Shown here in pieces: positions 48,901-59,482 of a stretch of DNA of 64,000 nt (positions are counted from its first letter, which is position 1; every line of letters begins with the position of its first letter). This stretch comes from Tigriopus japonicus. Taxonomy: Eukaryota; Arthropoda; Copepoda; Harpacticoida; Harpacticidae. Below the pieces are notes generated by a model that was given only the letters and a program-made list of their open reading frames with translations, did not search any database and was not told the DNA's origin. The stretch is taken from the NCBI GenBank assembly GCA_010645155.1, contig JAAGOF010000015.1:8529-72528 (forward strand), written 5' to 3'. Made by a program: the position numbers and the translations under genes.

Positions 48901-51900
48901 TTAGAAAAACAAAACATTGTATTGAGTCGTCAGGAATGGCGGGAAGTTTAAATTTTGCGGAGGTGTCAAAACTTTCGTGTCACAGTGTACTGAAGAGAGC
49001 ATTGAACGAATGAACTCGCCCTGTTGCGTCCAAAAATGCCATAATTTCTATCCAGAGCTTTGAGAGAGCACTACTCTTCAAATTCGATCTTCAATTGAGT
49101 AGGAAATTGAAATACACAATCTATCCTAGAAGGCTAACAGAGAAATGTCACTCCAGTTCAGCCAATGGAGATTTGTTTTGAACACACTTCATCAGTCTGG
49201 CAGCAAGGGTGCCCTTTTGTTTTGTTTGAGCAAAGCAGTTGAATGAGCAATTTTGTCACTAACTCCCTGAAAACGTAAATTCTGGCTTCAAATCATGCAA
49301 CTAAGTGTGTTCATTGTCAAAACCTATCACACACACAATGCTCACTTGGTGACTCACGAATATTTTCCAAGTGTCATTTCTCTGTTAGCTCTTTAGCCTA
49401 TACAACATAAGTTTAAAATGTTTTGTTCCTACAACAAATGAAACTTCATACCTCGACGTCCAGAAGATTTAAAGGGTTATCAATTTGTACAAACAATCTT
49501 ACCAGCCAAATGTGTTAGGATAACGGGTTTGATGCGGGTTTCCCAATGACGTAAACACGTGCTGGGAACACGACCCATTTTCTCGGCCACCTTGGCCCAC
49601 TTGATTTTGGACGAATTAATGGACCTCACATTGAAAGTTTTGGCTTGCTGCATGACTTTGTGCAACACGGAGTAGGACTCTTCTCGGGTGAACCTTTGAA
49701 GTGATTGAAATACTTTTGTGGAAATGGTAGTGGAAACTATTTCTACCTAACCAAAGCGGTAGTGTGATGGTTAATTTTAGCAACTTTTTTCTGATTTTTG
49801 AGATGGTTTGGAAAGTCAGTTGCCGAAAAATCAAAGTTTAGGAAGTCAAAATTGGGTTTGATGCTCTTCAAGTTAACAAAAATGCCCATTGAATGTGTTT
49901 TTAAGCAAAAAGATGTTTTGATATTTTTTTTGAGAAAAAGTGAAAAGTTTTGACGATTAAATGGGGTTTTTCAATCTTAGATTTTTTTTTTCTAACCCAT
50001 TCGCATTTTTCATCGTGACATGTTTTTACAAATTATTAATTCAACACAGTATTTTCGACTAAACAAACATTTTTTTATTACTGCTACGGGGAATGGAATT
50101 CCATGTAAACAAAGTTCTTTTTTTTTAAGTCTTTCGCAAAATTAAACAAGTGAGTTGACCTGCAAATGTAAAATTTGTAGTTTTTCTCACTTAACCCTTG
50201 AAAAATTGTGCTCAGACATCCTTTTAGGTCATAAACACTCTGTGACCAACATTATTTCCGTACTTTTGAATCGATTATATTTTAAAGATAGTAGAATCCT
50301 TGCAAACTATGAAACTTTTGAGGCTCAAACATACTAGAACGTAAAATTTTCAACAGCAATTTTACTCTGATACATTTCTCAAAAAGAGCCATTCAATTGA
50401 AAATGTCAAAAGAAAGCCATATTTGCTACCAAGAACAACGAAATCTTATCAAAATTGTCCCATCATACAGAATATCTCATGTGAGACTTTCAATAACTTA
50501 CCATGGTGATGGTTTCTTCCCATGGGATTTTAGGACACGATGCTGCCAATATATATCGTGAATGACGTAATCTCCGATGATTGGATTGAGTTTCAAGGCT
50601 TTCCTACATTCACTAATCTTTTCCACACCGTGTTTGTCAAAGAACTCGACAATTTTTTGGATCGTTTCGGCAGAAAAAAGCCCGGCTTTGCTCTCACGGG
50701 ATAATAGGAACATCAATCGTTGAAAGACATCGGCTAATCGACGATAGTGAAGCAAAGGGAGGCCAACATATGAGGACAAATAGGAACGTGCCTTTCTTCG
50801 ATCAGCTATAATAAAAGATAACAACTTTCTTCGGATCAATGAACATGGTTCAACCAGCTATAGATTCCCTTAAGTGACAGCTGAAGGGAGAGTTTTGATG
50901 ACGTCACACTCCTTTTTCAGGGGACCATTCATAACAACTGACCTACAGTACAAAAAGGGACGAATCAAAAATCTTTGTGGGCTAAAAGGAGCCTATTGAC
51001 AAATGTAAACCAGATTGAAGGTGTGAAGAGGATTTCTTGTTTCGATTTTGACAGGCTTTCAGTACCAAACGTGAATGCATTGGAACCTGACCTCGTCTGA
51101 ATCAAAGGTCAAAACAAGCTTGATGCAACTAGATTTTCTCTGGCAGAGAACACAAACCCATTTGTTTTGCCAGTATTCTTCCTTGTTTTGATACTGCCAC
51201 TCAATCAGTTAATGCACAGTCAATCCATCCACTTGTAATGTTGCAGAACTTTGCCCAATTAGATGTTTTCTATTATCTTGGAATTATGCATTTATTTAAC
51301 CTATTTTTGTTTCCTTTGCTACTTGCTTACATATGCCATTTTTGATAAAATGGCTTCAACAAAGATAGACACATGGCTGGTTCAAACACCATCATGTGTG
51401 GTCAGTCAGCCTGATGACATCAAACTAAGAAGTATACTATCTACCACTTACATCTGCACATTTGCCAGCAACAGCAGTTTTTTGCCAACAAATCACGCAA
51501 CCTTTGCTGTAATTGTGTGGAACAGTTTTTCTCCTTACTAGTGATGTGTTTCGAACCAGGAGTGCTGCCAGTTTTGACTCGGAAGTTTATCGCTGTTGAA
51601 AAGGGCAGGTTGTATTGAACTTTTTGAAAAGACCTAGACTGGGACCAATTTGGCAACACTCGAACTAGTTCGATTTCGAGTTCCATCCACAGTTATAAAA
51701 ATGGATTTCGAGTTAGCAGTGCTGCCATAATTTATGGTAGATAAGGTCTAATGTCTGTTAAAAAGTTTAGTTGTGGTCAGATTTTTGACCCTAAAAACCA
51801 AAACGGCAAAACTCTGCCAAAAATCCAACTCGAAACACATCAGTACTCCTTACCACATTGACCTCCTTTCCTAAAGCTTTTCAGCTCAAGAACCAGTTTT

Positions 51901-54900
51901 TGAGCATCTTCGGCGGATAAGGAAAGACCTCGAATGAGCTTGCCAAACCTCAAGAGAACGATTTCATCCTCGACATCAGTGAAGAAGCCATGCTTGAACA
52001 TGCAAAACCGTTTTTCGAGCTTCTTCAATCGAGAACCTTCAGCTCTGGCAACGAGTGCGGGTTGTTCTTCTTGATTCAATGGGGGTAAACGGAGATTCTC
52101 TTGGAACACAAAATTGACCATCTGAAATATAGTTGAAAGAAAAATATTAGTACTTTCTATTCGGATGAGTGCCCCTAAACTAAATTTCAAAGTCAGAAAC
52201 TTTGTGTCCAAGGAAGATAGACGAACAAAAAGGTTAAAATCTCGATGAAAATTGGCCTTCTCATAATTCGAGAGCACAAATATGCTTGAATATCTACTAT
52301 TCCTGACCAACCCACTATTCAAGGGTTGTACAGATCTGCCAACACTAATAACTCATTGGTTGATCAAATTTCTTATAAAAGGTAATTATATAAACTATAT
52401 TAATCATTAACTCTCTTTTCAGGGAATCCCATTCCTTGTAGCGGTATTAAAAAATCCGCCCCCCCCCCCGCCCCCCAAAAAAAGAATATTAGAATATTTT
52501 CCTTCCACAGTAACAACATTTTTCCTAATTCAGTTATTTTTAGTATAGTTTTTGATAAAGAATAAATTTAAGTAAATCGAGCATTTCTATTAGCAACTTT
52601 TACTCTATTCCCAAATTAAGTGGATGTCTTCTCGCCAGTTTGCTTACCTTTTTCATTTAGGTATATCAAAAGAAAAAAAAAACTTCATCTTAAACAACTA
52701 ACTTGGAATATTATTAAAATCTTGAAGATTCCCAGCGTAGGCTAACGTATTATTGGCTAACTAAAGACAAAACATATCTAAATTTTGTTCAAGATTTGTA
52801 AATAAAGACAAGAAAGTTCCAAAGGGAAAAGATATTTCTGGATTTTATTCGCAATTTTGACCTTTTTCTGCACTTTATTTTGAGCTGGTTTTTGTGTGAT
52901 TTTTGCCAAGTCAAAGTCTAGGCTTTTTTGCTCTTTTGCCCGAAAAGTAAGCAACAGCTGGTTCTATTTGTTTACCCCGTAGCACCGTCGTGGCCTCTGG
53001 TGGCTCATTGCTTCACTAAAATTCTACGGTCGCATTTCCTCTCAACCGTTTGTCGCGGAGCAATTGACCGTTCGAAATTTCTGATCGAGCGCAGAATAGA
53101 AAAGAACAGACGCACCACAAAAAGGCGGCACTAGACTACAGGGCCCATAATCAACAACCGTTTTCTTACTTGCCTTGCCCTATTACAGCAATTACTATTG
53201 ACGTCATCATTTTTGGCGGGAAAAAAAGTTCGGAAGACCTGTGTTTCTGATAAGCGTGCGAGGTAACTAAAACGAAGGTTTAGGCCTGGTGATTGCAACA
53301 ATGCCTTTCTTATCTGCACAAATTGAAGTTGAAATTGCAATTCTAGACATTGTATTTGCAAAAAGTATGTTTTGTTGCTTTTATCTAAAATTTCGCTACA
53401 TAAGTTGAGAGGGTTCTTCCGAACTTTGAAATTAGGAATGCCCGACTTTGAATAACAAGATGGCCAGAGGAGATCGGTTCCTGGGGCAACTAAACCTAAA
53501 AACAAATAATTTGTTTAATTGAAGGCTTCCAATTTCTCCATTTGTTTTCAAATTACTTTGCAATACTTCTCAACATACATTAACATGCCCATAAACGCAA
53601 CATTTTTCGAAAATCTGACCCTTGAAAACTGAGATTTTTTTGGCAAGCCTACACTGCTAACGACAGTTAGAGACGGCAGCAGGTCCGTAAAATGAAACGG
53701 TAATCATTGTGTTTATGCATAGATCACGCTGTTATCAGCTTTTTCATTGCATTGATACAATAAAAATCAAGGTTATTATGATTAGCTATGGCAAAGTCCT
53801 TGGCTCATGTTATGTTTTATTCATGCTCAAGTTTCATCTTACCTGGATGATCAGTGGATACGTCTTTGGTTTGAAAGTGGGTAGCTTGATCACGGCATCC
53901 AGGGGTTTGGCATCCTTGACATCACTGAGTGTGGGCTGAGCCATGGAATGATCTGGAATCTCTTCCGAGTCCGAAATGCTCAACAGATCCTCGAAAATGG
54001 TGTCAGATTTGAAACGATACAACTTTAAAGAGGACTTTCGGGCTTTTTTCTCTCTTTTTCGACGTTGTTTCTCAGCCAGAATTTGAAAGGTGCTCATCTC
54101 TTCCTCACTGACCTCAACGTTTTCTTGGGTATTTTCGGCTAGACGCTCATTAAAACGATCCCAAACTTGGTTCAAGTGTCCATTGGCTACTTTCCACTCA
54201 GGTTCTTGTCTAATGAGAGGGATTATTAAGTATTAACCAAGAAAGCAAAAAAATTGTTTAATTTTGTAATGTTCGCAAGGATAATATATAATACAAAATG
54301 GTTGTGGTTAAATATTTTATTTTTCATCACGTTGACCCTTTTGTTAAAGCTCCAAAATAAGAGAAAAACATGTTTTCTTTTAAATGCCTTTTCTGTGTGC
54401 ATGAGAAAAAAAAACTTTTTTGAATGTAAATCCAAATTGACGGATTTATGGGTGACATTTTAACAGACTTCTTAATGAAACATTTTCTGACGACCTATTG
54501 GCGGATTCTTAAGCTTGGATTAAAATCCGTAATGAATTTTTGAGTTTCCAGTGTTGACCTGTCCTAAAAATAAGCCGTTTCATAAGCCGCTTTGACTTAA
54601 CAATTCAGCCTAAAAAATTACAGGTATTAAAGACGTAACCTAAACTAACCTTCGACTCGGTCCTTCATCCGAGGAATCTTGATAGCCCTCCAGCACATTC
54701 ATTGGAACTCTTCTGGAAGGAATGATCGATTGTGATGGCTCCAAATTTGACTCCAATGATTCAGAAGGAGCATCTGACTCTGCATCAACAGCATTTGGAG
54801 GAGGATTGGGCCTCTCATCCTCAGTCAGAAACACACTTCTAGGACTTGAGGACATTGAGCTACACGATGAAGAAGACATCGAGTGGCATCGATCCCTTGT

Positions 54901-57900
54901 ATCACCTTGTTCACTCTCGGAACTTTCAACATCACTCTCCAATGGTCTATTTGGTACCTCAAGATCACTTCTATTTGGAGATCTGCCTGGTGTTGGTTGA
55001 TTCGTTTCGTGAACACTTGATGATCCTCCAATCATAGGGGACATCGACTGGTTTGGATCCCTTGAATTGCTTTCTCTCTTGGGAGATTCAGGCCTTGAAT
55101 CACCTTCTTCACTCCTGGAACTGGGTCTATTTGACACCTCAAGATCACTTGGTTTTGGTGAGATGTTTGGTGTTGGTTGATGCGCTTCATGAACACTCGA
55201 TGGAGGATTGACATTTTCCAATTTTTGTGAAGGAAGACTCGGTCTCTCATTAATAGAGGAACTTGAAGTATCTGCTCTGTGATCCACATTACTTTGAGCT
55301 TCAGTCACTTTACTTCTATCATCCTCTATCACTTTTTCCACCTTACTTTGGTTTCCTTGGGATGTTCCGCCAGTTTCATCTAAGCTAAGAGGATCCATTC
55401 CTTGTTCCATATTTCTTTGGATCATTGGAGATGCTCCTTTTGTATTTAATTGATCACTTGTTTGTTCCCTTTTAGTCGTTCTGTCATTTTCATGATCCTC
55501 TAAGTTAAGAGGATCCATTCCTTGTTCCATATTTCTTTGGATCATTGGAGATGTTCCCTCTGTATTTGAAGGATCATTTGGTTGTTCCCTTTTAGTTGTT
55601 CTGCCATTTTCATGATCCTCTAAGTTCAGAGGATCCATTTCTTGTTCCATATTTCTTTGGATCATTGGAGATGTTCCCTCTGTATTTGAAGGATCATTTG
55701 ATTGTTCCCTTTTAGTTGTTCTGCCATTTTCATGATCCTCTAAGTTCAGAGGATCCATTCCTTGTTCCATAATTCTTTGGATCCATGGAGATGCTCCCTC
55801 TGTATTTAATGGATCACTTGCTTGTTCCCTTTTTGATATTCTGTCATGTCCATCTTCCTCAAGATTCAATGGATCAGTCGTTTGTTCCACACTTCTTAGT
55901 TCCTCCTTTGATATTCTGACATGTTCATCTAAGCATAAAGGATCAATCGCTTGTTCCAAATGTTCATCTTCTTGAGGGGGATTCTCAACCAAATGACAGT
56001 CATCAAACGTGGGATTTTCAATGCGAGAAAGTGAACCCCATTCAAAGGTGTCCTCAGAGATAGCTTTCTTTTTCTTCTTCTTCTTTTTCCGCCTCTTTTT
56101 TTTCATTTTCTGCAATACATTGCCTAACAATGCTTGTTGAAGATTTTGGAGGTTCTCTTGGATTTGAGTCGATCCCTGTTCCTTAGTTTTGGGTACTTCA
56201 AGATCTCTCTCAATCATCACATTGTCTCTTGAGAGCACATTTTGATCTTTGGGGCTTTCTTTGAATTGATATTGAGACTCTAATCTTTTTTTCTGCGCGT
56301 GTTCTGTGGGTGTCAATTCAGCATTTGAGAGGTCAGGAAAAACAGCGTCATTCTCAGTATTGGCCTTGGCTTTTTTCTTCGTTTTCTTGATGGACTCATA
56401 GGAATCCTCAATTTGGCCATCAGTCTTTGTTACTTCCGCATCACTGTCAATGGAAATCGATTGCTTCCGCTTCTTGTTTTTCTTTCCAATTGACTGACAT
56501 TGATCATTGGGCATGATCACGTTGTCATCTTTGTCTTCAACAACATTTTCAGAGTCTAATTCTATCTTGACATTGGGCTCTTTTTCTAGTTTTTTCTTCT
56601 TTTTCCTCTTTACTTTTTGGGGCAAAACATCCAGATCAATAGTTGAGTCTTGGTTCTTTTGTTGTTCTTGACCCTCTGTAGATTGGAAATCAGAACCAAT
56701 GTCATTCAGATCAATTGAGGCTTCTTCCTTGTTCGTTCTTTTCTTTGCAGGAACCTCTTCTTCATTTAAACTGTTTATGGTTGATTCAGTTTGTTCTCTT
56801 GATTTTTTCTTACTCTTTTTAGTTGGAGTGTTAATATTTGAGATGCTCAAAAAATCAGTGTCGGATTGTTTGCGTTCCTCTTCGTTTTGAGGTTCATTAA
56901 TGCCATTGGAATGTTTCTTCTTCTTTTTTGATGGAAGAACTTTCTCAAGTTGGTTTTCTTTGACAATATCTAATAAGTTGTCTTGGTCTTTTTTCTTCTT
57001 CTTTTTTAATGGATTCGATGTATCAACTTGATCGTTAGGTAAAGCTTCTTCAGTTTCATTTTTTGAGCATCTTTTCTTTTCTTTCTTTTCAGATGGAATC
57101 AACTCAATGACTTCTTCAGTTTCTTCTTGGTACCTTTTCTTTTTCTTTTTCTTTTTGGATGGTGTTGAATCTTCCACTTGATTATCCTTGCTAGTTTCTG
57201 ATGAATTTTCTTCAATTTCTTCGTTTTTGTGTCTTTTCTTCTTCTTTTTTGATGGAATGAGCTGTTCATCTTGATCTTGATTATCATCATTTGTTTCTTC
57301 ATGATCTCTCTTCTTCTTTGATGGAAAAGATGTCTCAGGGATGGAATCTTCTACATGTTCCAAGCTCTCATCTTCAGGTTCTTCTTGATATTGCTTTTTC
57401 TTTCTCTTCTTTTTTGCACGAACAGCCTCTTCAAGAATCAAAACTTCAAAACTTGGCTCTTCACATTTGTCTTGATCTCTTTTCTTTTTCTTCTTCTTTT
57501 TTAATGAAACACAGTCATCAAGAGCACCATTTTTTATACTTCCAATTTTTTCCACTTCAGGTTCTTGTTGGTATTTTTTCTTTTTCTTCTTTTTCGATGG
57601 AACAGACTTTTCAAGAGCTTCATCCGGTTTTTCTATTTCAGGCTCATCTTGATGCCTTTTCTTCTTTTTTTTCTTTTTAGAAGGAATCAACTCTTCCAAT
57701 TGACAATCTTGGACATTTTCCGACAAATCTTCCGGTTTTTTTTCATCCCTCCTTTTCTTCCTTTTTGATGGAATAGACTCTTCAAGAGCTTCAGCCATTT
57801 TTTCTATATTAGGTTCATCATGATCGCTTTTCTTCTCCCTCTTCTTTTTCTTTTTAGAAGGAACGGGCTCTTCCAATGGACAATCTTGGACAATTTCCGA

Positions 57901-59482
57901 CAGATCTGCTTCCGGTTTTTCTTCATATATCTTTTTCCTCTTTTTGGTTGGAACAGACTCTTCAAGGGCTTCAGCTTTGACATCTGCAAGTTCTTCTACA
58001 CATCTTCTCTTTTTCTTCTTCCTCTTCTTCTTCTTTTTGACAAGAATTGATTGTTCAAGCAAAAATTCCTCATTAGGTTCCTCCTTGTATTCTTTCATCT
58101 TTTTCTTCCTCTTTTCTTTTGGAACAACTTGACCCATCTCAACAAAATTGGTCATCATATTTTTGTCATGCTTCTGAACATTCTCTGGGGTTTCGTCCCT
58201 ATGGTTTCATATGGTCTATGGTAGTTATTGCCCATCAGGGTTGCCAAAATGGCCACAGTTTAGCACTTCTGAACTAGTTTCGTATTTTTCTCATGAAATG
58301 ACAATTGTCAAGAAATTGAAAAAAAGTCGAAAAGATGAAAATGCTCAATAATATGAGCATTCTTAAAATTTAAAATGTTATTAAAAAATTATTTTCTCGC
58401 TCCATATATATAAACGAGGGACATTGGATAATCACAGTCCTTTGAGAAACAGCTGACTAGCAAGTCAAAGCATTTAAGATTAGGGAGAAAGAAAATTAGA
58501 CGAGGTAATTGTTCTAAAACAAACCCCAAAATTGTACACTGAACACCAAAGTTTGACCCATTTTCAAACTTCCCAGTATCTATTGGACACATCATAACAA
58601 AATGTTTTGATCATAATTAGTGATGGACCGAAAGGGCTCATAACCGAAACCGAAAGTTTCGGCCGAAAGAGGGCTTAACCGAAACCGAAAGCAGTGTTCA
58701 CTGTTTACAAAATTGTTCAAATGCAAAATCCGCCTTAAAAATTAGAATGTGTTCGATGTTGGGTAGTCGCAAATTTTGAAAAATCTTAAAACTTAAATTT
58801 CAGAGGTTTTTGGACCAATTTTTTTTTTCGATTTTGTTGTCAAACTCCATTTTATATAGTGCTTTTCTGCTTTTGGTTTCGGTAGACATAACCGAAATTT
58901 CGGCCGAAAGCGCTTTCGGTCCATCGCTAATCATAATACTCAAAGGTTGCACTTATTTCTACTTCAGTGGTTCCGCTTAAAGCGCTCTATAGGTAATTAT
59001 TTGACGGGCAATAACGACCATATTTCATGCCTCAACATGTCATGTTTGGCTTTTTTCTTCTTCTTCTTCTTTTTCTTACGAATAACATCTTCATCTTGAC
59101 CACGTTGAGATACATCTTGTTGACCAATATTCAAGTTAATTTCATCGGCCTTTTTGTTTGTCCATTGCGGCATCTCATCCTCCTCGGATTCGTGCAAATC
59201 ACTGTTCATCTCAATGGGAAAACTTTCAAAGCCTTCATTTAAAGAGTACACATCGACAATATGAAGACGACCGGGGAGAGCCCCTTCGGAGCTTCGATCA
59301 CTCGCTAAATGAGGTTCCACGGATCCTGATCGGTTCCAATGGGATGAGGAAGAAGCCGGAGAAGTTTTCATCACTTCGTGAAAGTCACTTTTGCCAGGAG
59401 AAGGCTTGGATTTCCTGGATTTACTAGAGAATTGTCGATGAATGGAGGCCAAGAGGCTTTGACGCAATTCTTCGGCTTCCAT
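42982..59482 (-). CDS. TTF1-like (RNA polymerase I transcription termination factor, Myb-domain) protein
   Basis: TTF1/Reb1 proteins bind rDNA terminators and stop RNA polymerase I. Exons (minus): 59482-59037 (end ambiguous), 58198-54650, 54209-53843, 52121-51854, 50805-50502, 49693-49503, 46595-46451, 43276-42982 (TAA). Phases agree at every join (2, 2, 0, 1, 2, 1, 2), about 1750 residues. The N-terminal three quarters is acidic and basic low complexity with many SKKKKKK modules, as in vertebrate TTF1 but longer. The C-terminal part carries the TTF1-type block FKHGFFTDVEDEIVLLRFGK (exon 4), LPLLHYRRLADVFQRL (exon 5), then Myb/SANT-like WFTREES...KIKWAKVAEKMGRVPSTCL and RHWETRI (exon 6) and HIDYRAIAAKHFPNQTAMLL (exon 7). 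It ends acidic, SGSEDSDWSN. Exon 1 may use donor GTTGAG at 59036 or GTCGTT at 59018; both keep phase. A TTF1 assignment is from block resemblance; a general Myb factor is possible. Introns hold five transposons. Confidence 0.75.
43368..43922. mobile_element. hAT-like element, GGGCCCGGAAATA family
   Basis: A 555-bp element. Left end CAAAGGGCCCGGAAATATTT, right end AAATATTTTTCCGGGCACC, forming imperfect TIRs. Flanked by ACTTATG on both sides (43361-43367, 43923-43929). It sits in intron 7 of the TTF1-like gene, about 90 bp upstream of the exon 8 acceptor. The terminus resembles the element nested at 46846-47657 (TAAAGCCCGGGAAAAAATG). It contains an open frame (43536-43880) without transposase motifs. 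Confidence 0.75.
44925..45065 (+). repeat. Possible tRNA-derived SINE with strong B-box
   Basis: Contains ATGGGTTCGATTCCAGGC, a near-consensus RNA polymerase III B-box. No confident A-box or cloverleaf, so not called as a tRNA. Intron 7 of the TTF1-like gene. Confidence 0.3.
45390..45602 (+). repeat. Dispersed repeat, copy 2 (copy 1 at 13.4 kb)
   Basis: Shares ATGACTTGTTTACCCCGCGA, GTGTGACGGCTTTGCCTCC and ACAAACTTTTTGGAGAAGCT with 13440-13625, in the same orientation. Intron 7 of the TTF1-like gene. Confidence 0.65.
46846..47657. mobile_element. hAT-like non-autonomous element nested in the Tc1-like element
   Basis: An 812-bp AT-rich insert flanked by an exact 8-bp duplication TTTATGAG (46838-46845 and 47658-47665). 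Termini TAAAGCCCGGGAAAAAATG and ATTTTTTTACCTTGCCCTA form imperfect TIRs. The interior is full of AGGGCAAAAA and AAAAATGTTGAAA words. Eight-bp duplication and ends suggest hAT. It is younger than the Tc1-like copy it interrupts. Confidence 0.82.
47752..48725 (-). pseudogene. Tc1/mariner-type transposase, frame-broken
   Basis: In pieces on the minus strand: 48725-48468 has the N-terminal helix-turn-helix (MEAGKTQVEVAKTLGVSLS, VKRWWKRNKDG); 48461-48270 has the first catalytic Asp block (VIWSDESFFYLFP); 48042-47752 has FMQDSAPLH (second Asp) and WPGNSPNLNPIENLW (Glu), ending PKYA. Thirty-seven residues separate the second Asp from Glu in one open frame, so DD37E rather than Tc1's DD34E. The pieces lie in different frames with stops between, so no intact enzyme. 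All three acidic residues are still readable. A mobile-element gene, not a host gene. Confidence 0.9.
51539..51845. mobile_element. hAT-type MITE inserted at a 5' splice site
   Basis: A 307-bp element starting TAGTGATGTGTTTCGAA and ending TCGAAACACATCAGTA (TIRs with one mismatch in the first ten bases). Flanked by exact 8-bp duplications CTCCTTAC at 51531-51538 and 51846-51853. On the minus strand the duplication reads GTAAGGAG and is intron positions +1 to +8 of intron 4 in the TTF1-like gene. Related to 59659-59972 (shared GAGTGCTGCCA, GGCAAAACT, AACTCGAAAC). No coding capacity. Confidence 0.93.
52452..52480. repeat. Poly-C / poly-A tract
   Basis: A run of about 17 pyrimidines, almost all C with one G, immediately followed by AAAAAAAG. 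Intron 3 of the TTF1-like gene. May be an assembly-sensitive homopolymer. Confidence 0.7.
52955..53105 (-). repeat. Dispersed repeat, copy 2 (inverted relative to 4.9 kb)
   Basis: TTTGTTTACCCCGTAGC, CATTGCTTCACTAAAATTCT, GTTTGTCGCGGAGCAA and ACCGTTCGAAATTTCTGATC correspond in reverse complement to 4855-4980. Intron 3 of the TTF1-like gene. Confidence 0.6.
54650..58198 (-). other. Giant lysine-rich exon 2 of the TTF1-like gene
   Basis: One open exon of 3549 bp encoding about 1182 residues. Its first half repeats, roughly every 35-45 residues, an acidic linker followed by (V/I)PSKKKKKK, more than a dozen times. Its second half holds a tandem array and then a Ser/Pro-rich region. The acceptor is inferred at CATAG (58203-58199) and the donor GTTAGT is at 54649. 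Protein-level low complexity and lack of stops over 3.5 kb show selection for an open frame. Probably nucleolar (polybasic clusters), by analogy with TTF1. Confidence 0.8.
55381..55900 (-). repeat. Coding tandem repeat, 120-bp period
   Basis: GGATCCATTCCTTGTTCCAT recurs at 55391, 55511, 55631 (one mismatch) and 55751, with a degenerate fifth copy near 55871. The unit is 40 codons and reads MEQGMDPLNLEDHENGRTTK followed by REQ.NDPSNTEG. The period stays in frame and the neighbouring copies are nearly identical, indicating recent expansion inside the exon. Confidence 0.95.
58618..58929. mobile_element. hAT-type MITE, CCGAAAG family (complete)
   Basis: A 312-bp element in intron 1 of the TTF1-like gene. 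Starts TAGTGATGGACCGAAAGGG and ends GCTTTCGGTCCATCGCTA, flanked by identical 8-bp duplications ATCATAAT (58610-58617, 58930-58937). Inside each end are palindromic AACCGAAACCGAAAG/TTTCGGCCGAAAG blocks. Relatives at about 29550-29833 and 40777-41010. Confidence 0.93.

Larger units (their letters stand above)
46809..48987 (-). mobile_element. Tc1-like (DD37E) transposon, interrupted by a nested hAT-like element
   Basis: TIRs of about 26 bp: left CACTGTGACACAAAAGTTTT, continuing GACACC; right is its reverse complement ending CACAGTG with one mismatch. TA dinucleotides flank both ends (46807-46808, 48988-48989), the Tc1/mariner duplication. Total is 2179 bp; subtracting the nested insert (812 bp plus 8-bp duplication) gives about 1.36 kb, a normal Tc1 size. 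It lies in intron 6 of the TTF1-like gene, same strand. Its right end abuts another dispersed repeat (GAATGAACTCGCCC). Confidence 0.92.

Noticed and set aside
53131..53505. 124-residue minus-strand frame between exons 3 and 4 of the TTF1-like gene
   Set aside because: No splice sites that keep phase; exon 3 joins exon 4 directly (phase 0 to 0), and the region contains dispersed repeat.
57291..58132. Plus-strand hydrophobic Phe/Leu/Ser-rich frames
   Set aside because: Reverse complement of lysine codon runs (AAG/AAA) in the giant exon; not real membrane proteins.
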